Shown here: positions 23,715 through 36,351 of the stretch, piece after piece | Layout of the letters: every line of letters begins with the position of its first letter | Position numbering within the stretch: position 1 is the first letter of the stretch | NCBI GenBank assembly: GCA_008638375.1 | Contig: CM018035.1 | Location: forward strand, 36,251,824-36,315,823 | From: Nyssa sinensis | Lineage: Eukaryota > Streptophyta > Magnoliopsida > Cornales > Nyssaceae | Length of the DNA stretch: 64,000 bases | Direction of reading: 5' to 3' | Position numbers and translations under genes: made by a program | The notes under the pieces: generated by a model | Databases searched by the model: none | What the model saw: the letters and a program-made list of their open reading frames with translations, nothing else | What the model was told of the DNA's origin: nothing

Positions 23715-26700
23715 AAATAAGTTTGTCCCCAAACTTAACGGTTCCAACTTGGTGGTTTTCGTGGTTCCTTTTACATCACGATATAACTTAAATAAGCTGT
23801 TACATTAACTAAATAAAGATTTTCTGCTGAGAATCAAGTTTTACTGTCACGTTAGATCAAGTTTTACAGTCACATCAGATCAAGTCTCACTGTCACATTT
23901 GTAACTGTACTATCTTCTTTATAATTCCACGTATACTTCGAAACCTTCCCATGAAACACAATTTCCTTCCTATGATTCTTTTCGGCTTTTGTAATTTAAG
24001 ATATCTTTTGATGAAGGAAATTTTAAAATTTCTAAACGTAGCTTGACAAAACTCTATCCATTCGATCTACTAATATGTCTAGGGTATATATATCATTTGA
24101 AATGATATTATGTGGAACTCATAGAGTTCACATCGGCTTCTATGTGTCATTTCCTCTACAATAAATCTGTTACTCTACTAATCGTTCCTTGACCTCACGT
24201 CAGCTATGTAAGAGTATTTGTATCCCTAGTCCATATTTCACATGTCTTGTATCTAACACGTTTCAATGATAGTTCTCTTGACAGTCACATAAGCAATGAG
24301 TCAATGGTCCAGGCGTTCAGTTTCTACATTCAGTTAGTAACATATGGGAACACATTAAATGTGTAACATAACATAGAAGATAGACCAATCATAAGTAACC
24401 TAAAAGTATGATTTTCCAATATATATATTTTGATTAACTGTTACTTATCACCTGTATCACCTTTCAAGGTGTCATTCCTCTATCTAGATATCACCGTTAA
24501 TTTATTACCTTTTCAAAGTATTTTCATTTCATTTAGATATTACTGTCAGATTCACTACTTTTCAAAGCATCATGTTGCCAATTCTATATTACATTCTATC
24601 TCTCAATGAGCACTCATCGTTTCCCTCGCGTTTATTATGAACATAATTTAATGCTCACAGATTCTCACTGTATAAAACCAACAAGTTCCTAATCCGTACG
24701 TAGAATTTCAATTCTCAATAACTCTCGTAATATAGATTGATCGTTCGATCATAAACATCAAGTCTGTAGACTAGATATAGTAATTTAATTCTTAAGGCTC
24801 CCTCAGTACAGAACAATCATTAACCATAACTCAATAAATATCAAGTACAGGTTTCCATAAGATAAAACAATCTTAAGGATTTCTAGATCTATCTATATTT
24901 TACTCAAGATTCTTCATATTTCCCGATACATCATCAATTTATTTAGAATATCAATTCCCCTGTACTTACCCCCTTTAAGTTCCCTTACATACATAATAAT
25001 CATCAAATTGTAATTCAATGAATATTCATTATGTGCCTTCATAAGACAAAATAATCATTACAGATTATTTATTTCATTATTGCTATGATTCCTTCCAATT
25101 TCTTTTAAGTATGACTACTATTTCCTACTCAAGTTTCACTTATCTGTCTATATCAGTTATCGTAACCTCCTTCAGTATTGTCAATGTTAAGTCTCAAAAA
25201 TTCTCATCACTTATCCTTAAGTACACTACTATCCTTAAGGGTCATTAGTCTATAATCATAAATTTTCATTTTAATATGTAGTCGTTTTCCAAGACTAGTT
25301 GACTTTTAATATCTTAACTTGCTCTTGTCTTTGGACAGCCCCAATTCATTTAATGTGTTTCAATACACCATGTTCTTTCTTGGATCAGTTAAACTATACA
25401 CTTATGATCTGTACCTCCTATATTCTATGTATATTGTTCATTTCTAATGATTCCCCCAGTGTATAGTATTTAATAATAATGACTCTTTCAAGAGTCGCCA
25501 TTTATTCAATCTCGTCTATCCAGTAATCATTCCTATCTATAACAGTATGTAATTCATTTTAAAGATTATAAATCTTACATTTATTCTATCATTATTCCCT
25601 GAAATTATTAATTATAAAATCACTTGACTCATCAATGTCTTTTAATTTTACAAGTGAGTAATATGTCAATCTAACACTCACGTATCCATGTTATGTACTC
25701 TACTTCTTTTATGCATAACAGCTATCATCAACCATCATCCCTGAACAGTTAACATATAACCTCAGAGTTCTGTCTCTATGTTCGGCTAGCAGTAAATGTT
25801 GAAATTATAATCAGTATGTAGAGTAATATTTAACAATATTGAGCATTTGTAAACAACTATAAATAATACCGGCGACTACTGGTACAGTAGCCTAATCATC
25901 TCCCAATTCACTGTAAAAGATCAACGGTCAGAATTCACATATAAGTCTATCTGTCGTGTCAGGATTTACTCTATTTGGCATTAGTAATACCAGTGCATCA
26001 ATCTCATCTCCCATGAACCACTATTACAAAACTGCTTCAACACCAAATCTTTTTGATACCACTGAGCTTAAGAATTTGACTTAATGCTCCAATCATTTCC
26101 CAGCATCATTAGGTTTGGTAGGATAGATGTCGTGATATTGTAGCATTCTAATCCTCAAGTCCTCTGGGGTATACGTCGTTCTAACAGTATCATAAAGGAT
26201 TCGTAGTATCCAGATTGGGTAAGGTAGCACTGTGTGTTTCTCAGTTACCCTAGTTACATGATAAGGCGGCCGTTCCTTACCGGTAACAGAGGTCCTGATA
26301 GCACATCAGTGACTGTCAATTTTCCACATTTTCTCTTTTAACCGTTTACAATCACCGTTATCCATTTTCATAATTTATATTTACTCCTAATCTTCAGTCT
26401 CGATTTCTTCTACATCACTAGACCTAACTTCCAAGTATAGGTCACTTGTTGATAATATTCATGATTTTGCTCCGTATCTCGTGTTCTATGTTCAATATTT
26501 CTAAACAATAATCCTCAAGGTAACCATTAAAGTTCTCGTGTTTCTCTGTCTAACATTCTCCAATAATAACCTTCCAGATGTTTAATAGAATCAGTAAATC
26601 AATCATCCAGATGTTCAGTTACTAAGTTCAGTTCGGCAATTACATGGAAACACAATCAAGTGTGTAAGGATCTCTTAAGATCTAAACAGGTTAGAAATAA

Positions 26701-27371
26701 CTGGAAGGGTACCTGTGGCTATCTGGGTAGTAGTTTAATCTTTCCTTGACACCAACAAGACTAGTGAGGTGGGTGTGGCACTGGCCATAGCCTTAGCTTT
26801 CCGAGGACAGTTCCTTGTTCACCCTGCGGGGTGATCCTTAACAGTGCCACTATTTCAATGTCCATAGTTGTCTGTTGGGATGAGCTTGAGGCAGAGATTT
26901 GAGAATCTCTTCTATAAGGCGCTCAATTCAGTCTAATTGATCCTTGCCTATCCCAATGTTCCTAGTATACACCATTGCTCTAAACCATAAGTGTTAGATA
27001 AGTATGTCCATAAAAATCTACTCGTCTATGGTCTAATCGAGTCAATATAATCTATTAAGATATTCCTTTTTGTTAACCTTGTCTATAAGATAACCCGTCA
27101 CTGCACACAATAACAATCAATGTTCGCATCACATCACTTCAGCTCTATCCATTGATTCTAACTCTAAGTGATCTATGTATTTCATAACTATCGATGTATT
27201 CCTTGTGATAACCATGTCTATAAAGATAACCAGTAAAGATAATCCGTAAATTGTCTAATCAATCAATAAGAGAATGATCAAGGATCGTATTAACTCTATA
27301 TAAAGAATGTCAGTTATATCTATTTATTCTATTTCTAGTCCTGTCTCCCATGACTCACAATCGAACCTATA
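23715..27371 (-). mobile_element. Interior of element B, noncoding
   Basis: AT-rich and stop-rich in all six frames. Several blocks recur in the same order in element C: the TTATGATCTGTACCTC word at about 25403 and again near 54139, and the block at about 25760-25910 with 54870-55020. Short words such as CTTAAGG and TCATT recur, giving a loosely repetitive texture. Conservation without coding capacity suggests RNA packaging or structural signals, which is inference. Confidence 0.8.
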
Positions 27372-27383
27372 GCTCTGATACCA
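27372..27383 (-). other. Primer binding site of element B
   Basis: Minus-strand TGGTATCAGAGC, complementary to initiator tRNA-Met, 3 nt from the LTR at 27387. It is followed by TATAGGTTCGA, similar to the extension seen in element A. Confidence 0.92.
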
Positions 27384-27386
27384 AGC

Positions 27387-30300
27387 TGTCACGACCCGAA
27401 ATCCACCCTATGCGGATCTCGTGTCGCGGGGCCGACCCGAAGGCCGTCCCTACTTTTTCCATTCCTGTATCATAGTACTAATATGCAAAGTACTAAAACC
27501 TCAAAACAATAACAGCGGAAGTCTTTTCAATACACAATGTTAGTGAAAGTCTTTACAATACATAATATGGTTCTACATAAATAAAATAAGAACCAAACAT
27601 GACCAGCACCCGAGGGTGGTGAATACATGGGAGAACTAAAACATAAACTGATGCATTTTCTCAAATGTCCTTCTATGTCTTTAGACTCCTACCGGGGTCT
27701 CGCGGCATCAGTACCTGAAATGGGGGTGAGGAGGGTGGAATGAGCTACAAGAGCCCAGCAAGTAAATACAGATCTCCGACACTGGTATCGAGGATCATAA
27801 AAGAATATGAATCCAAGAACAAGAATATGATAGCCAATCATAAGAAATAAGATGCTATGATAGCCAATGGGCACAGTTGCTATAAAGGCCAATAAACAAT
27901 AGAACACAATGTACAATTAGGAGTAAGGGACATCACATCAACATGAAACTCTTAACATGTGAATAGTGACAAATGAACAGTGGGATCACAATGTGTAATC
28001 AGTAGGAATAGCATAACAATGTCCTGGAACTCTCAACGATAATACAATAACAAGAAAGTACTGCCATTATAATTGATCACAATAAATCAATAAAGAAATA
28101 TCTCGCAATACAAGATAATCACAAGAACAATGTAACTCAACAATTTTAGTTGAGCAATCATATAAGAGATGCTTTTGTTCTGTGTCAGGGCTTGATTTGC
28201 CCTCGGTCCTTGGGGGCCCGGTTTACCCCCTTCAGTGTATTCCAGTGTATGGCCATATGTCCGTTCACGGACTCGACCCGAAGGTCTTCAGTGTATTTAA
28301 AAGCATCGGATGGATATTGTGACTGAGCACAACTCCAGTATACATAAACATTTCATGATCATAAATGATTCCATAAGAGTATATAAAATGGAATATCATC
28401 AGTCCATGGAAACATAACAATAGGCATTTGAAAGTACGGTTCAACATGATAACAATGGTACAACAATAAGTCAATGTCCACCAGATAGAACAATATCACA
28501 TTGTGGAGACAATAACATCAGATACGCTCAGGAGTACAATTTTGGCAGTAAAAGAATGAACTTGGCTTGATAACACCACATGGAAGAGAAAGGGTATCTA
28601 CTTACCTCTAATCATGCATTCCTCCTAAATCAGTCTCCTGCGGTTTGCCTCTTTCCTGTCGCGTTCCCTATATATCAGTAAATGCGTTTTAGAATAATTT
28701 CTATTCACCAAATTCTATGCCTTGCTATGATCAGTATTTCTAATACTTATTTAGACTTTTATATGTCCGTTGTTCTCGGAACCTCCTTTCGTAATTTTGA
28801 CATTACCAATAGATTCGAAAGGTTCAGAATAATAAAAATTCACTAATTATTTAATTCAATCGGAGTCCATTTGACTTACTTATGAAGCAGGGGTATTTTG
28901 GTCATTTTTTACAAGTTGTAACTTTTCGGGACTCCGTCTCGTGAAACGGACCTCACCATTGGACTCAGAGCATCCGAGATAATAAAAATTGACTAATCAT
29001 TTACCTTATTTGGACCTCGTTTGACCCACTTTGGAGTCAGGGGTATTTTTGTAACTTTGACATTTTCCTGTTGGGCCTTAGTGGAATTATTCAAAACATT
29101 TGGGGCCGGTTCATAAATTCCATAAGCTGCGGTCTGAACCAATTGGTTCAGACCCCAAAACCCTAAACCGGTTCCATTCCATTGTGAACCAACCGGTTCA
29201 GTTAACTTCAGAGAACCGGATTGAGATATCCCAATTCTCTCACCCTAACCACTGTTTGGACAACCCCAACCCAATTTCAATCCCTTATATCCGTGACCAA
29301 ACATGCCCAAATTAATTTTAATTTCACATTCAAAACGACACAGTGTTGCTACCTGAATTGCGGTCGGTCGGATCTCAACCCGACCCGACCCAGACCCGAC
29401 CTCATCCTGACCCGAAGAAGCCCCCGATATTCCGGTCGTCTTCTCCGGTGGGTTTTCCGGCCACGGTCGCCGGAATAACGAAATTCCCTACGGATCTCAC
29501 TGATTTCACGTCCAAAATTTACTGTTTTTCTTCCCAATAAATTCTAAAATTGTAAGGAATATTTTAGGACCGATTTTAACCTTCAACCTCCCCGGTTTCA
29601 CACACCCATTCCCAGTTTCCGGCGTTGCACCGGTGAGGGAATAACTGGCCACAGAATGGCCATTTCTTGACCATTTAAGCTGATTCAACTTGCGTTGGGT
29701 TTCTGGAGATGTCTCCTATTAATTTCCAATCTAAAAATCAATGTTCGTTGGGTGTATACAATTCCACCATGCTTGACTGAACTCACTTCCCGATTCTGGG
29801 TTTTCTTTTCTATTTCGGATTCTCATCAATTCCAACAGCAACAACACCTATTAAGAATATAAATGAGCATAATTTAAATCAGGAATATACCTGTTTTAGT
29901 TGCTGATTTCCTTCAACCCTTTTCCAAAAATTCATTTCCTTTCTTTCTCTCTCTATTCCCACTTCTTTCTTCCTTGCGATTCAGTTTCTCTCACAGCTTC
30001 AATCTCTTTCTTTCTTCCCTTAACCGACCCCCCAGTCGGTGGCCCTTGCCACCTGCAGCCACGGTGGCAGCACACCCATGCACACAAGACACCTCACACA
30101 TAGCTTTCTCTCTCTCCTCTCCTCCTCACACGTTGCACCCTAGCCCTCTCTTGCTGATTTCCCACTCGGTGGCTTTGCCACCTCCTCATCATGCATGACC
30201 CACTTTACATACCTATTATATATATATATATATATATGCAACCGTATACACATATATACATATATAAATAATATTGTATTATATTATATATATATACATA

Positions 30301-30593
30301 TATCATCCAACCGTATATATATATATATACGATATTCATAATCATTTAGATTTACAATAAAAATTTATACGTCGACATTCACTTGCACGTTTTTCAATAA
30401 ACTCGGCTTCCGGTACAACGGCAGCCGGACACCCGTGATTGTTTGCCTCTCGTACCTATACATCATAATTAAACAATACAGTCCATTACGCATCCACTTT
30501 TATTTATATCATTTCACGGCTTATAATTCGGAATTACATTTATAGCCCGGTCCAGCCCGGTGCACATGCTATATCCCGGATCGGGATATTACA
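27387..30593 (-). mobile_element. 5' LTR of element B
   Basis: A 3207-bp LTR nearly identical to 20501-23699, offset 6886 bp, with the extra length in the TA microsatellite at about 30217-30237. It directly follows the PBS on the plus-strand map, so it is the promoter-bearing LTR. Confidence 0.93.
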
Positions 30594-30611
30594 ACTAAGG
30601 CCATAATTTTT

Positions 30612-30864
30612 GGAGTAATATTATCCTTACCTTAACATTTCACTAAAAAAAATTACTTCCTAACGTGACTGCTTTGGTACTAGTGAATTCAACTTCTTGG
30701 TGCTAGTCATGTCAGGTGAGTCCAAGAGGCTTAATTGACTAACACTAAAAGACTTAATTAATTAACACCCGCATATACCAAGAGGCTTAATTGACTAGCA
30801 CCCAAACAGCCACATCAGCAGGTAAGAAAATTTAGTAAAATTTTATGGTAAGGATAGCATACTC
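30612..30864. mobile_element. Small inverted-repeat element (MITE), hAT-like
   Basis: The ends are inverted: GGAGTAATATTATCCTTACC on the left against the reverse complement of the right end (GAGTATGCTATCCTTACC), with similarity for about 35 bp. An 8-bp duplication TAATTTTT lies at 30604-30611 and 30865-30872, a size typical of hAT insertions. The interior contains repeats of gaggcttaattgacta. Confidence 0.7.
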
Positions 30865-30952
30865 TAATTTTTGTAGCCACTCTCTTTTTTTGTAAATGAG
30901 TTTACCCTTGTTCATAATACAAATTTAACTTTTACTGACAAAAACATTAAGG

Positions 30953-31955
30953 TAAAATACTAAAAAATTCTTACAATAAATTTTCAAATCCAAAAAGTCC
31001 ATCATATTTTTTTGTCTATTTAAAAGGCCCAAATAAAAAAAATTTACTATCAAAAAGTCCAATTATATGCTTCCACCTTAACTCCATTAAAAAAAATATA
31101 GTTATTTAGACTAAAATAACCCCAAGATATATTTTAAGAATAAATACTAAAAGTCCATAAAATAAATTCTTCAATTCAAAAAAACCATAAGATTTCTTAT
31201 ATATCTAATAGACATGAAAAAAAAAAAACAATTTCTACTTCCTAAAACCCAACCTTCACTCATATCAAGAGTTCTATTAATTCTTAACTAACTGTCATAT
31301 GAAGAAATAAATATCCAAGAAAATATATGTAAGCAAGAAAGTAAAATTTTACTCCATTTTATTTAGTATATTCTAAGACGTTGAATTGGTTAGAAACCAA
31401 AATAAATACATTACAAGACAGCATTAAGTTCTTACTTGTAAAAAAATAAAAAATTATTAAGATCTTATGCCAACAAAATCCTTTTAATTGGTTAGTCACT
31501 TCAATTAAGAAGACTTTTAATAAAATTAAATAACTTGAATTTATGTTTACCAGAAGTTTTGAATTGAAGCCAAAAAAGAAAATCAAATAACACATAAAAA
31601 TATACTCTAGCCAGAAGTTGATCAGGAGGTTTCTACTTAAAAATTAAAAAGATTTCTAATAAAATTAAATAACTTGAATTTTATTTTAAAAAGAAAGAAA
31701 ATCAAATATATTTTCAAGTTTATTAGATATATAAAAAATCAAATGGTTTTTTTTGTTTGTTTGTTTAAATGTATCTTGAGGTCATTTTAGTTGAAACCAA
31801 TATATTTTTTAACGGAGTTGAGGTGGAAGCATACAATTGAACTAACGGTAGTAAAAATTCATTATTTGGGTCTTTTAAATAGACAAAATTTGATGAACTT
31901 TTTGGATTTAAAAATTTATTTGAAGGGTTTTTAGTATTTTTTTTTTCCAAAAAAT
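30953..31955. mobile_element. Foldback-type inverted-repeat element
   Basis: About 250-bp arms face each other. The left arm (30953-31215) holds words such as AATCCAAAAAGTCCATCA and TGCTTCCACCTTAACTCC, and the right arm (31707-31955) holds their inverse with moderate divergence. The centre is AT-rich with no ORF of note. The exact ends and target duplication are unclear. A partial relative lies at 20290-20460. Confidence 0.75.
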
Positions 31956-32321
31956 AAAATAAAGGCTACAGGTAGAGTTGGGGGACTCTCAATTTTTTTT
32001 TTTCCTTCTCAATTTTTTTTTTCAAATATACCCTTTAATTTATATTTTTGCCCCCCTAAATCTGATAAAACTTTTTTTGTATAGTCTAAAATTTTTTATC
32101 GGTCTCTTTTCTATTAGAACTCTTGTCTAATTTATTAATTTATTTATATCAAAATTTTTATTTAACAATCAAAATATTATTAATTAATATTCAATTTTTA
32201 TATTTCATTAATTTTAAAATTCATTATTAAATATATAGCAAAAGAATTTAGCCCCCTCCCGCCCTCCAAAAAAGTAAAATCCTAACCCCATCCCTACTTG
32301 GTGCACTATTAAAGCTTAGAT

Positions 32322-32724
32322 CATAGTTATCAAAATTGGGATCCAGGTCGTAGGATCGTATGATCCAATATAGCTAAATTGATCCAAATCGTATATGTAA
32401 TAGGATTGGACAAGTTCATAAGATCATTTGTAGGATCGTTTTCACTTTGTGGACAAAAAATTCACCCAAATAACTGATTATATAATGATCCAACACTAAA
32501 TTTTAATAAGTATTGCTACATTTAGATTTTTACATTAGAGACTTTTTTTAGTTCATTTCTTTAAAATGTTAATTTGTACTTTTTGGAATTTTAAATTTTA
32601 CATTTCATAAGAAAACAAAAAAAAAAAAAAATTGTAGATACATATATTTCTATATGATATCATAATATTATACTTCATTTATTTATTTTAGGCTTGTTTA
32701 TTATTCATTTTTAACATATCTTTA

Positions 32725-32764
<40 letters not shown>

Positions 32765-32881
32765 TTTGACCATTATTTAAAAATTTTATAAGATCTTACG
32801 ATTCTCGATCCAATCCTACTTCGATCCGATTCTGTGAATCCCAAAACAATCTAAGGTCAGATCTCGATTTTAACAACCTAA
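32322..32881. mobile_element. Inverted-repeat MITE with GATCC-rich ends
   Basis: The terminal sequences CATAGTTATCAAAATTGGG and the inverse of the right end (TTAGGTTGTTAAAATCGAG) match loosely. GGATCG/CGATCC words fill both flanks, and CTTAGAT occurs at both borders (32315-32321 and 32882-32888). A TA microsatellite lies inside at 32727-32761. No ORF. Confidence 0.65.
32727..32761. repeat. TA microsatellite
   Basis: About 17 TA units within the MITE at 32322-32881. Confidence 0.95.
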
Positions 32882-32888
32882 CTTAGAT

Positions 32889-33840
32889 TGGACCTTTGGT
32901 TTTTTATGAATGATGAAAATGCAAATCACAGTGAGTCATCGATAGAAGATGAGACAATAACGGGTGAAGTGGTTTCACCGATAAATAGCGTGTGAAGGGG
33001 GAGCCTCGAACATTCCGGAAGGTACACGTGGTACGCAAGGGAGGCGTAATACAACTGTTATGACTGTATTTGAATTTGATTTCTCACCAAAATGGGACAG
33101 TGTATGTAATGGGCCGAGGTTGGCGGATAGGGACCGGGTAGGGGAAGAACGAACGGGCCTAACCATTGGATGGAAATAGGGATTAACAATGGGCCGCGGC
33201 TAACAAGATTGGGAAGCCAAATTTAGTGGTTAATCAAGCAATGGATAAAAGGAGAACTGGGCCTGAGAAGGCTACCGGGGGTAGCCAACATTGGGCCACG
33301 AAATGCCCTAACACCAGATTGCCAAGCCCAAGGTCGTCAGCCCATCTTGCCCGAGACGACCAGAGGCCTTGTGCAGATTATAGGATGATGGCAGAAGCCT
33401 CGCAGAGTGAGAAAAGCAGAGATGGAAACGCAAAACCATGGTTACCACAATTCGCTCCTTCCTTAACAAATTGTAAATTAGAATCACATGATTCAAAATA
33501 TAGATCATTAGTGATTTGAAACGCAAGATTTAACGTTCCAATCTAAAATATCAAAAATCCTGAAAAAATCATACAAAATACACACATCATTAAAGTTTTA
33601 TTTTATAATGATTTGAATTCGTTGAAATCTTTTTGGTGTATATATACACATACCAATATTATTACAAATACAATAAAAAAACATATCACGTTCTAAATAA
33701 ACGTATTTTATTCCAACAAAGCGATCCAAAAAAACCTACCCCTAATATACTATGTTCTCTAACAAACGACGATCTACGTTTCCGTTCCCGTTCTCCATAC
33801 CATAACGATTCACGTTCTAGGTAACATTAGGCAAAACAGA
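32889..33840. other. Possible decayed LINE ORF1 region, no intact gene
   Basis: Short plus-strand ORFs (for example 33226-33519) are Arg/Ser/Pro-rich and GC-richer than the flanks, as in the variable part of plant LINE ORF1. Frames change often. About 33540-33830 is AT-rich and looks like a separate insertion. No motif was firm enough for a call. Confidence 0.3.
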
Positions 33841-33972
33841 TGGAGGGTCCTAAGAAAGTGGAGATGGAGAGATGATCAGGGGGGTAGAAGCAGGATTTGC
33901 TGAACAAAAACAACTCAGAAGATGGGGTTCAGGTGCTGGAAGAAAGTTTTATGAAAGAGATAGGAAACGAAG

Positions 33973-34626
33973 ATGGCTGCGATATTGATCACGATGTGGA
34001 CGGCAAGAGTGGCGATGATCAGACCCATGCTAGCCTTCCTTCGGCAAAGGAATTCCAGAGAAGCCTTTGGGGGACTACTTGAGACGACATCGGAGGAATG
34101 CTGGGCTTTGGGGGACTACTCATCAGCTTTGGCATATGATTGGTTGAACAAGGAATGTATAGTGAAAAATCAGGTAGCAAAAATTGCTAGTGGTGGCAAG
34201 GAATTGGTCCCAATTGGTGTGGAGGATTCAACTGAACCTCTGGTATGTGCTCCTTTAGCGGTTTTGGCTCCTATGGAGTATGATAAGCCACAAGAAAGGA
34301 GCTCCATTCCCGGAATAAACAAGCCTGAAAGCAGCTGGAACTTGAAGTCTCGGTTTGGTTGATGAGAAAGATAAAAGGGAGTTAGCAGGTATCTGGGCAT
34401 GTCATGCAATGGTTATGAGCAGAGGATAATGGACCTGTTTGCAGATATAGACAGAGCAAATTGGCTAGAGGAAGGAAGAAAAGCAGAAAATAGCAAGGAG
34501 AAATCAGATAGAAAATTAAGAAAAGTTCTTCAAAATCCAGAATTGTATATCAACTATGGGGATACAATGGTCGCTGATCAGGTGGATGGAGAAAGGAAAG
34601 TCCTTTTAGCTATAGAAGCACCATGA
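33973..34626 (+). pseudogene. LINE ORF1 C-terminal remnant
   Basis: A plus-strand coding-like stretch with stops at 34360-34362 and 34369-34371 and at least one frame change nearby. It reads through segments such as SRYLGMSCNGYEQRIMDLF, which resemble the end of ORF1 in plant L1-type LINEs. Its final TGA (34624-34626) overlaps the ATG of the endonuclease ORF (34623-34625). No zinc knuckle was seen, so the family call depends on the downstream endonuclease. Confidence 0.55.
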
Positions 34627-35700
34627 AGATCTCAAGTATTTCTTGGAATGTGCAAGGGCTAAACAACCCTGATAAAATGGCTGTGAATAAAGGCTTGCTG
34701 AAGAAGTGGAAACCTATGGTGGCACACCTTCAAGAAATGAAAGTGGAATCTATGACTGGCAGGTTAGTTGGGAGTATTTGGGGCCCTAGATGGGTGAAAT
34801 GGGTGGCCCTTCCAGCTAGAGGTACAGCTGGGGGCATTCTAGTTCTCTGGGATTCAAGGGAGCTCTCCTGTGAGGATAATTGGCTGGGAGTGTACTCAGT
34901 CTCATGCAGTTTTTCTATGAAAAACAAACCATTTAAATGAAGCTTTTCTGGAGTTTATGGTCCTCAATTGTCAGTTGAAAGATGAATACTGTGGGATGAA
35001 TTACAGAATGCAGAAGGCAGGTGGCAGCTCCCCTGGTGCATTGGAGGTGAATGTTTTTTTTTTTTTGACCGGTACATTGGAGGTGATTTTAATGAGGTCA
35101 GATTCCCTAGTGAAGCTTCAGGAAGGAGAAGATTGTCTTCTCGCATGAGAGAGTTCACAGAGTTTATCAACTCAAATGTTTTGATGGATTTGCCCATGAA
35201 GGGGGGCTGCTTCACATGGTTTGGGGGGGAGATGCTTCTAGGTCCAGACTGGATCGCTTTTTGGTCTCAAAACAACTTGGAGGATTTTTTCCAAGTCTTC
35301 TTCTGGAATCCCTTCCTTGTCCAGTCTCAGATCACTGTCCTGTAAGGCAAACATGTGGGGGGTTTCATCCTGGTAGAACCCTTTTCAGATTCGAGAACAT
35401 GTGGAAGGTTTTTTCGAGAAGGTGGAAAACTGGTGGAATGGCTGAGAGCTTAGAGGAAATCCTAGCTCTGTCCTTGCCAGAAAGCTAAAGATGCTGAAAG
35501 AAGATTTAAGAAGATGGAATAAAGAGGAGTTCGGTAATGTTCAGCTTCAAAAATCTTAAGTTTTGATGCAGTTGGCAAACCTGGATAGGAAAGAGCAGGA
35601 GCACTCTTTTCTGATGAGGAGTTCACAGATAGGGAGGGGCTAAAAGGAGAGCTGACTGTCTTAGGAATCACTGATTTTTACAAGGAGCAGTACACTGAAC
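34623..35700 (+). pseudogene. L1-type LINE ORF2 remnant (endonuclease domain)
   Basis: Plant L1 elements use an AP-like endonuclease to nick target DNA and a reverse transcriptase to copy in place. Visible motifs in order are SWNVQGLN near the start, LQEMK, GGILVLW, IGGDFNEV (35077-35099), GGCFTW, SRLDRFLVS and SDHCPVR (about 35325-35350). These follow the endonuclease fold. The frame is broken by a stop at 34940, by an insertion with a T13 run at about 35051-35067, and by later shifts. No reverse transcriptase follows, so the element is cut at its 3' side. Confidence 0.85.
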
Positions 35701-36351
35701 CGAGGAGATGAAGGCCTGGTCTGAACAATCTCTTACTGTCGCGCCTGAATGGAGAGGAAGTTGTTGCTCTAGAGAGGCCTTTTTACAAAGGAAGAGATAC
35801 AAGTTTGTTGGGTTTCAAATTCTATCTTTTATTCATGCCCAATCCTTTATTTATACAACACCAATTAACTACTTTCCTAAAGACATACCACTACCTCCTA
35901 CAATTCACAAGAGACTTGATAACAAACCACCCATGACTCCTATCAACTCTAAAGACTCGAACAAAATGAATAATAAACTGCCCATGACTCATAACAGCTT
36001 GGACTGGTGCACGATGTTTCCACTCACAAGTCCATGTACTTCACATTAGGCCTCCTAATTCGGCGTGGCCTAACATGTTATAGGACCACCTTTGGGTCAT
36101 GGCATTTCTTTTCCTAGCATTTACAATTAGGAAATTTATAGTTTGGAGATAGGATCATTGAGTCTCCATATGAACTTTTGCTTGTGCCATTTGAAATGGG
36201 AGAGGCTTAAACTCGAAGAAATTTAAGTGGACAGTCACCCACAGTTGCAGTAGTTATAATCATATAAGAGGCATACAGAGAAAAGAAGGCAACTACAAAA
36301 AAACAACATGAGAAAGAAAAATTTATAGTTACTACACCGTACCGATAATTT
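35701..36351. other. Noncoding stretch, possible antisense LTR fragment
   Basis: The minus strand reads TTGTATAAATAAAGGATTGG and, nearby, AATAAAAG, which could be the TATA and polyadenylation signals of a small LTR (possibly Ty1/copia), but no ends were found. The 36060-36351 part, just downstream of the RING gene stop, probably includes its 3' UTR. Confidence 0.3.

Larger units (their letters stand above)
20501..30593 (-). mobile_element. Complete noncoding LTR retrotransposon B (LARD-like)
   Basis: A 10.1-kb element with 3.2-kb LTRs at both ends, a PPT next to the left LTR (23700-23714) and a tRNA-Met PBS next to the right LTR (27372-27383), so it reads on the minus strand. The 3.7-kb interior has no ORF above 60 codons and no trace of gag or pol. 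Flanking bases GCTAA (left) and ACTAA (right) are a near-perfect 5-bp duplication with one mismatch. LTRs plus PBS and PPT without proteins define a large non-autonomous (LARD-type) element, which would depend on proteins from an autonomous relative such as A. Confidence 0.93.

Noticed and set aside
20501..30593. Tandem segmental duplication of 20.5-23.7 kb and 27.4-30.6 kb
   Set aside because: The copies have TG...CA type ends, a PBS, a PPT and a near duplication of the target site, so they are the LTRs of one element.
35708..36049. 113-codon ORF downstream of the LINE remnant
   Set aside because: No domain was recognised; the opposite strand looks more like LTR signals.
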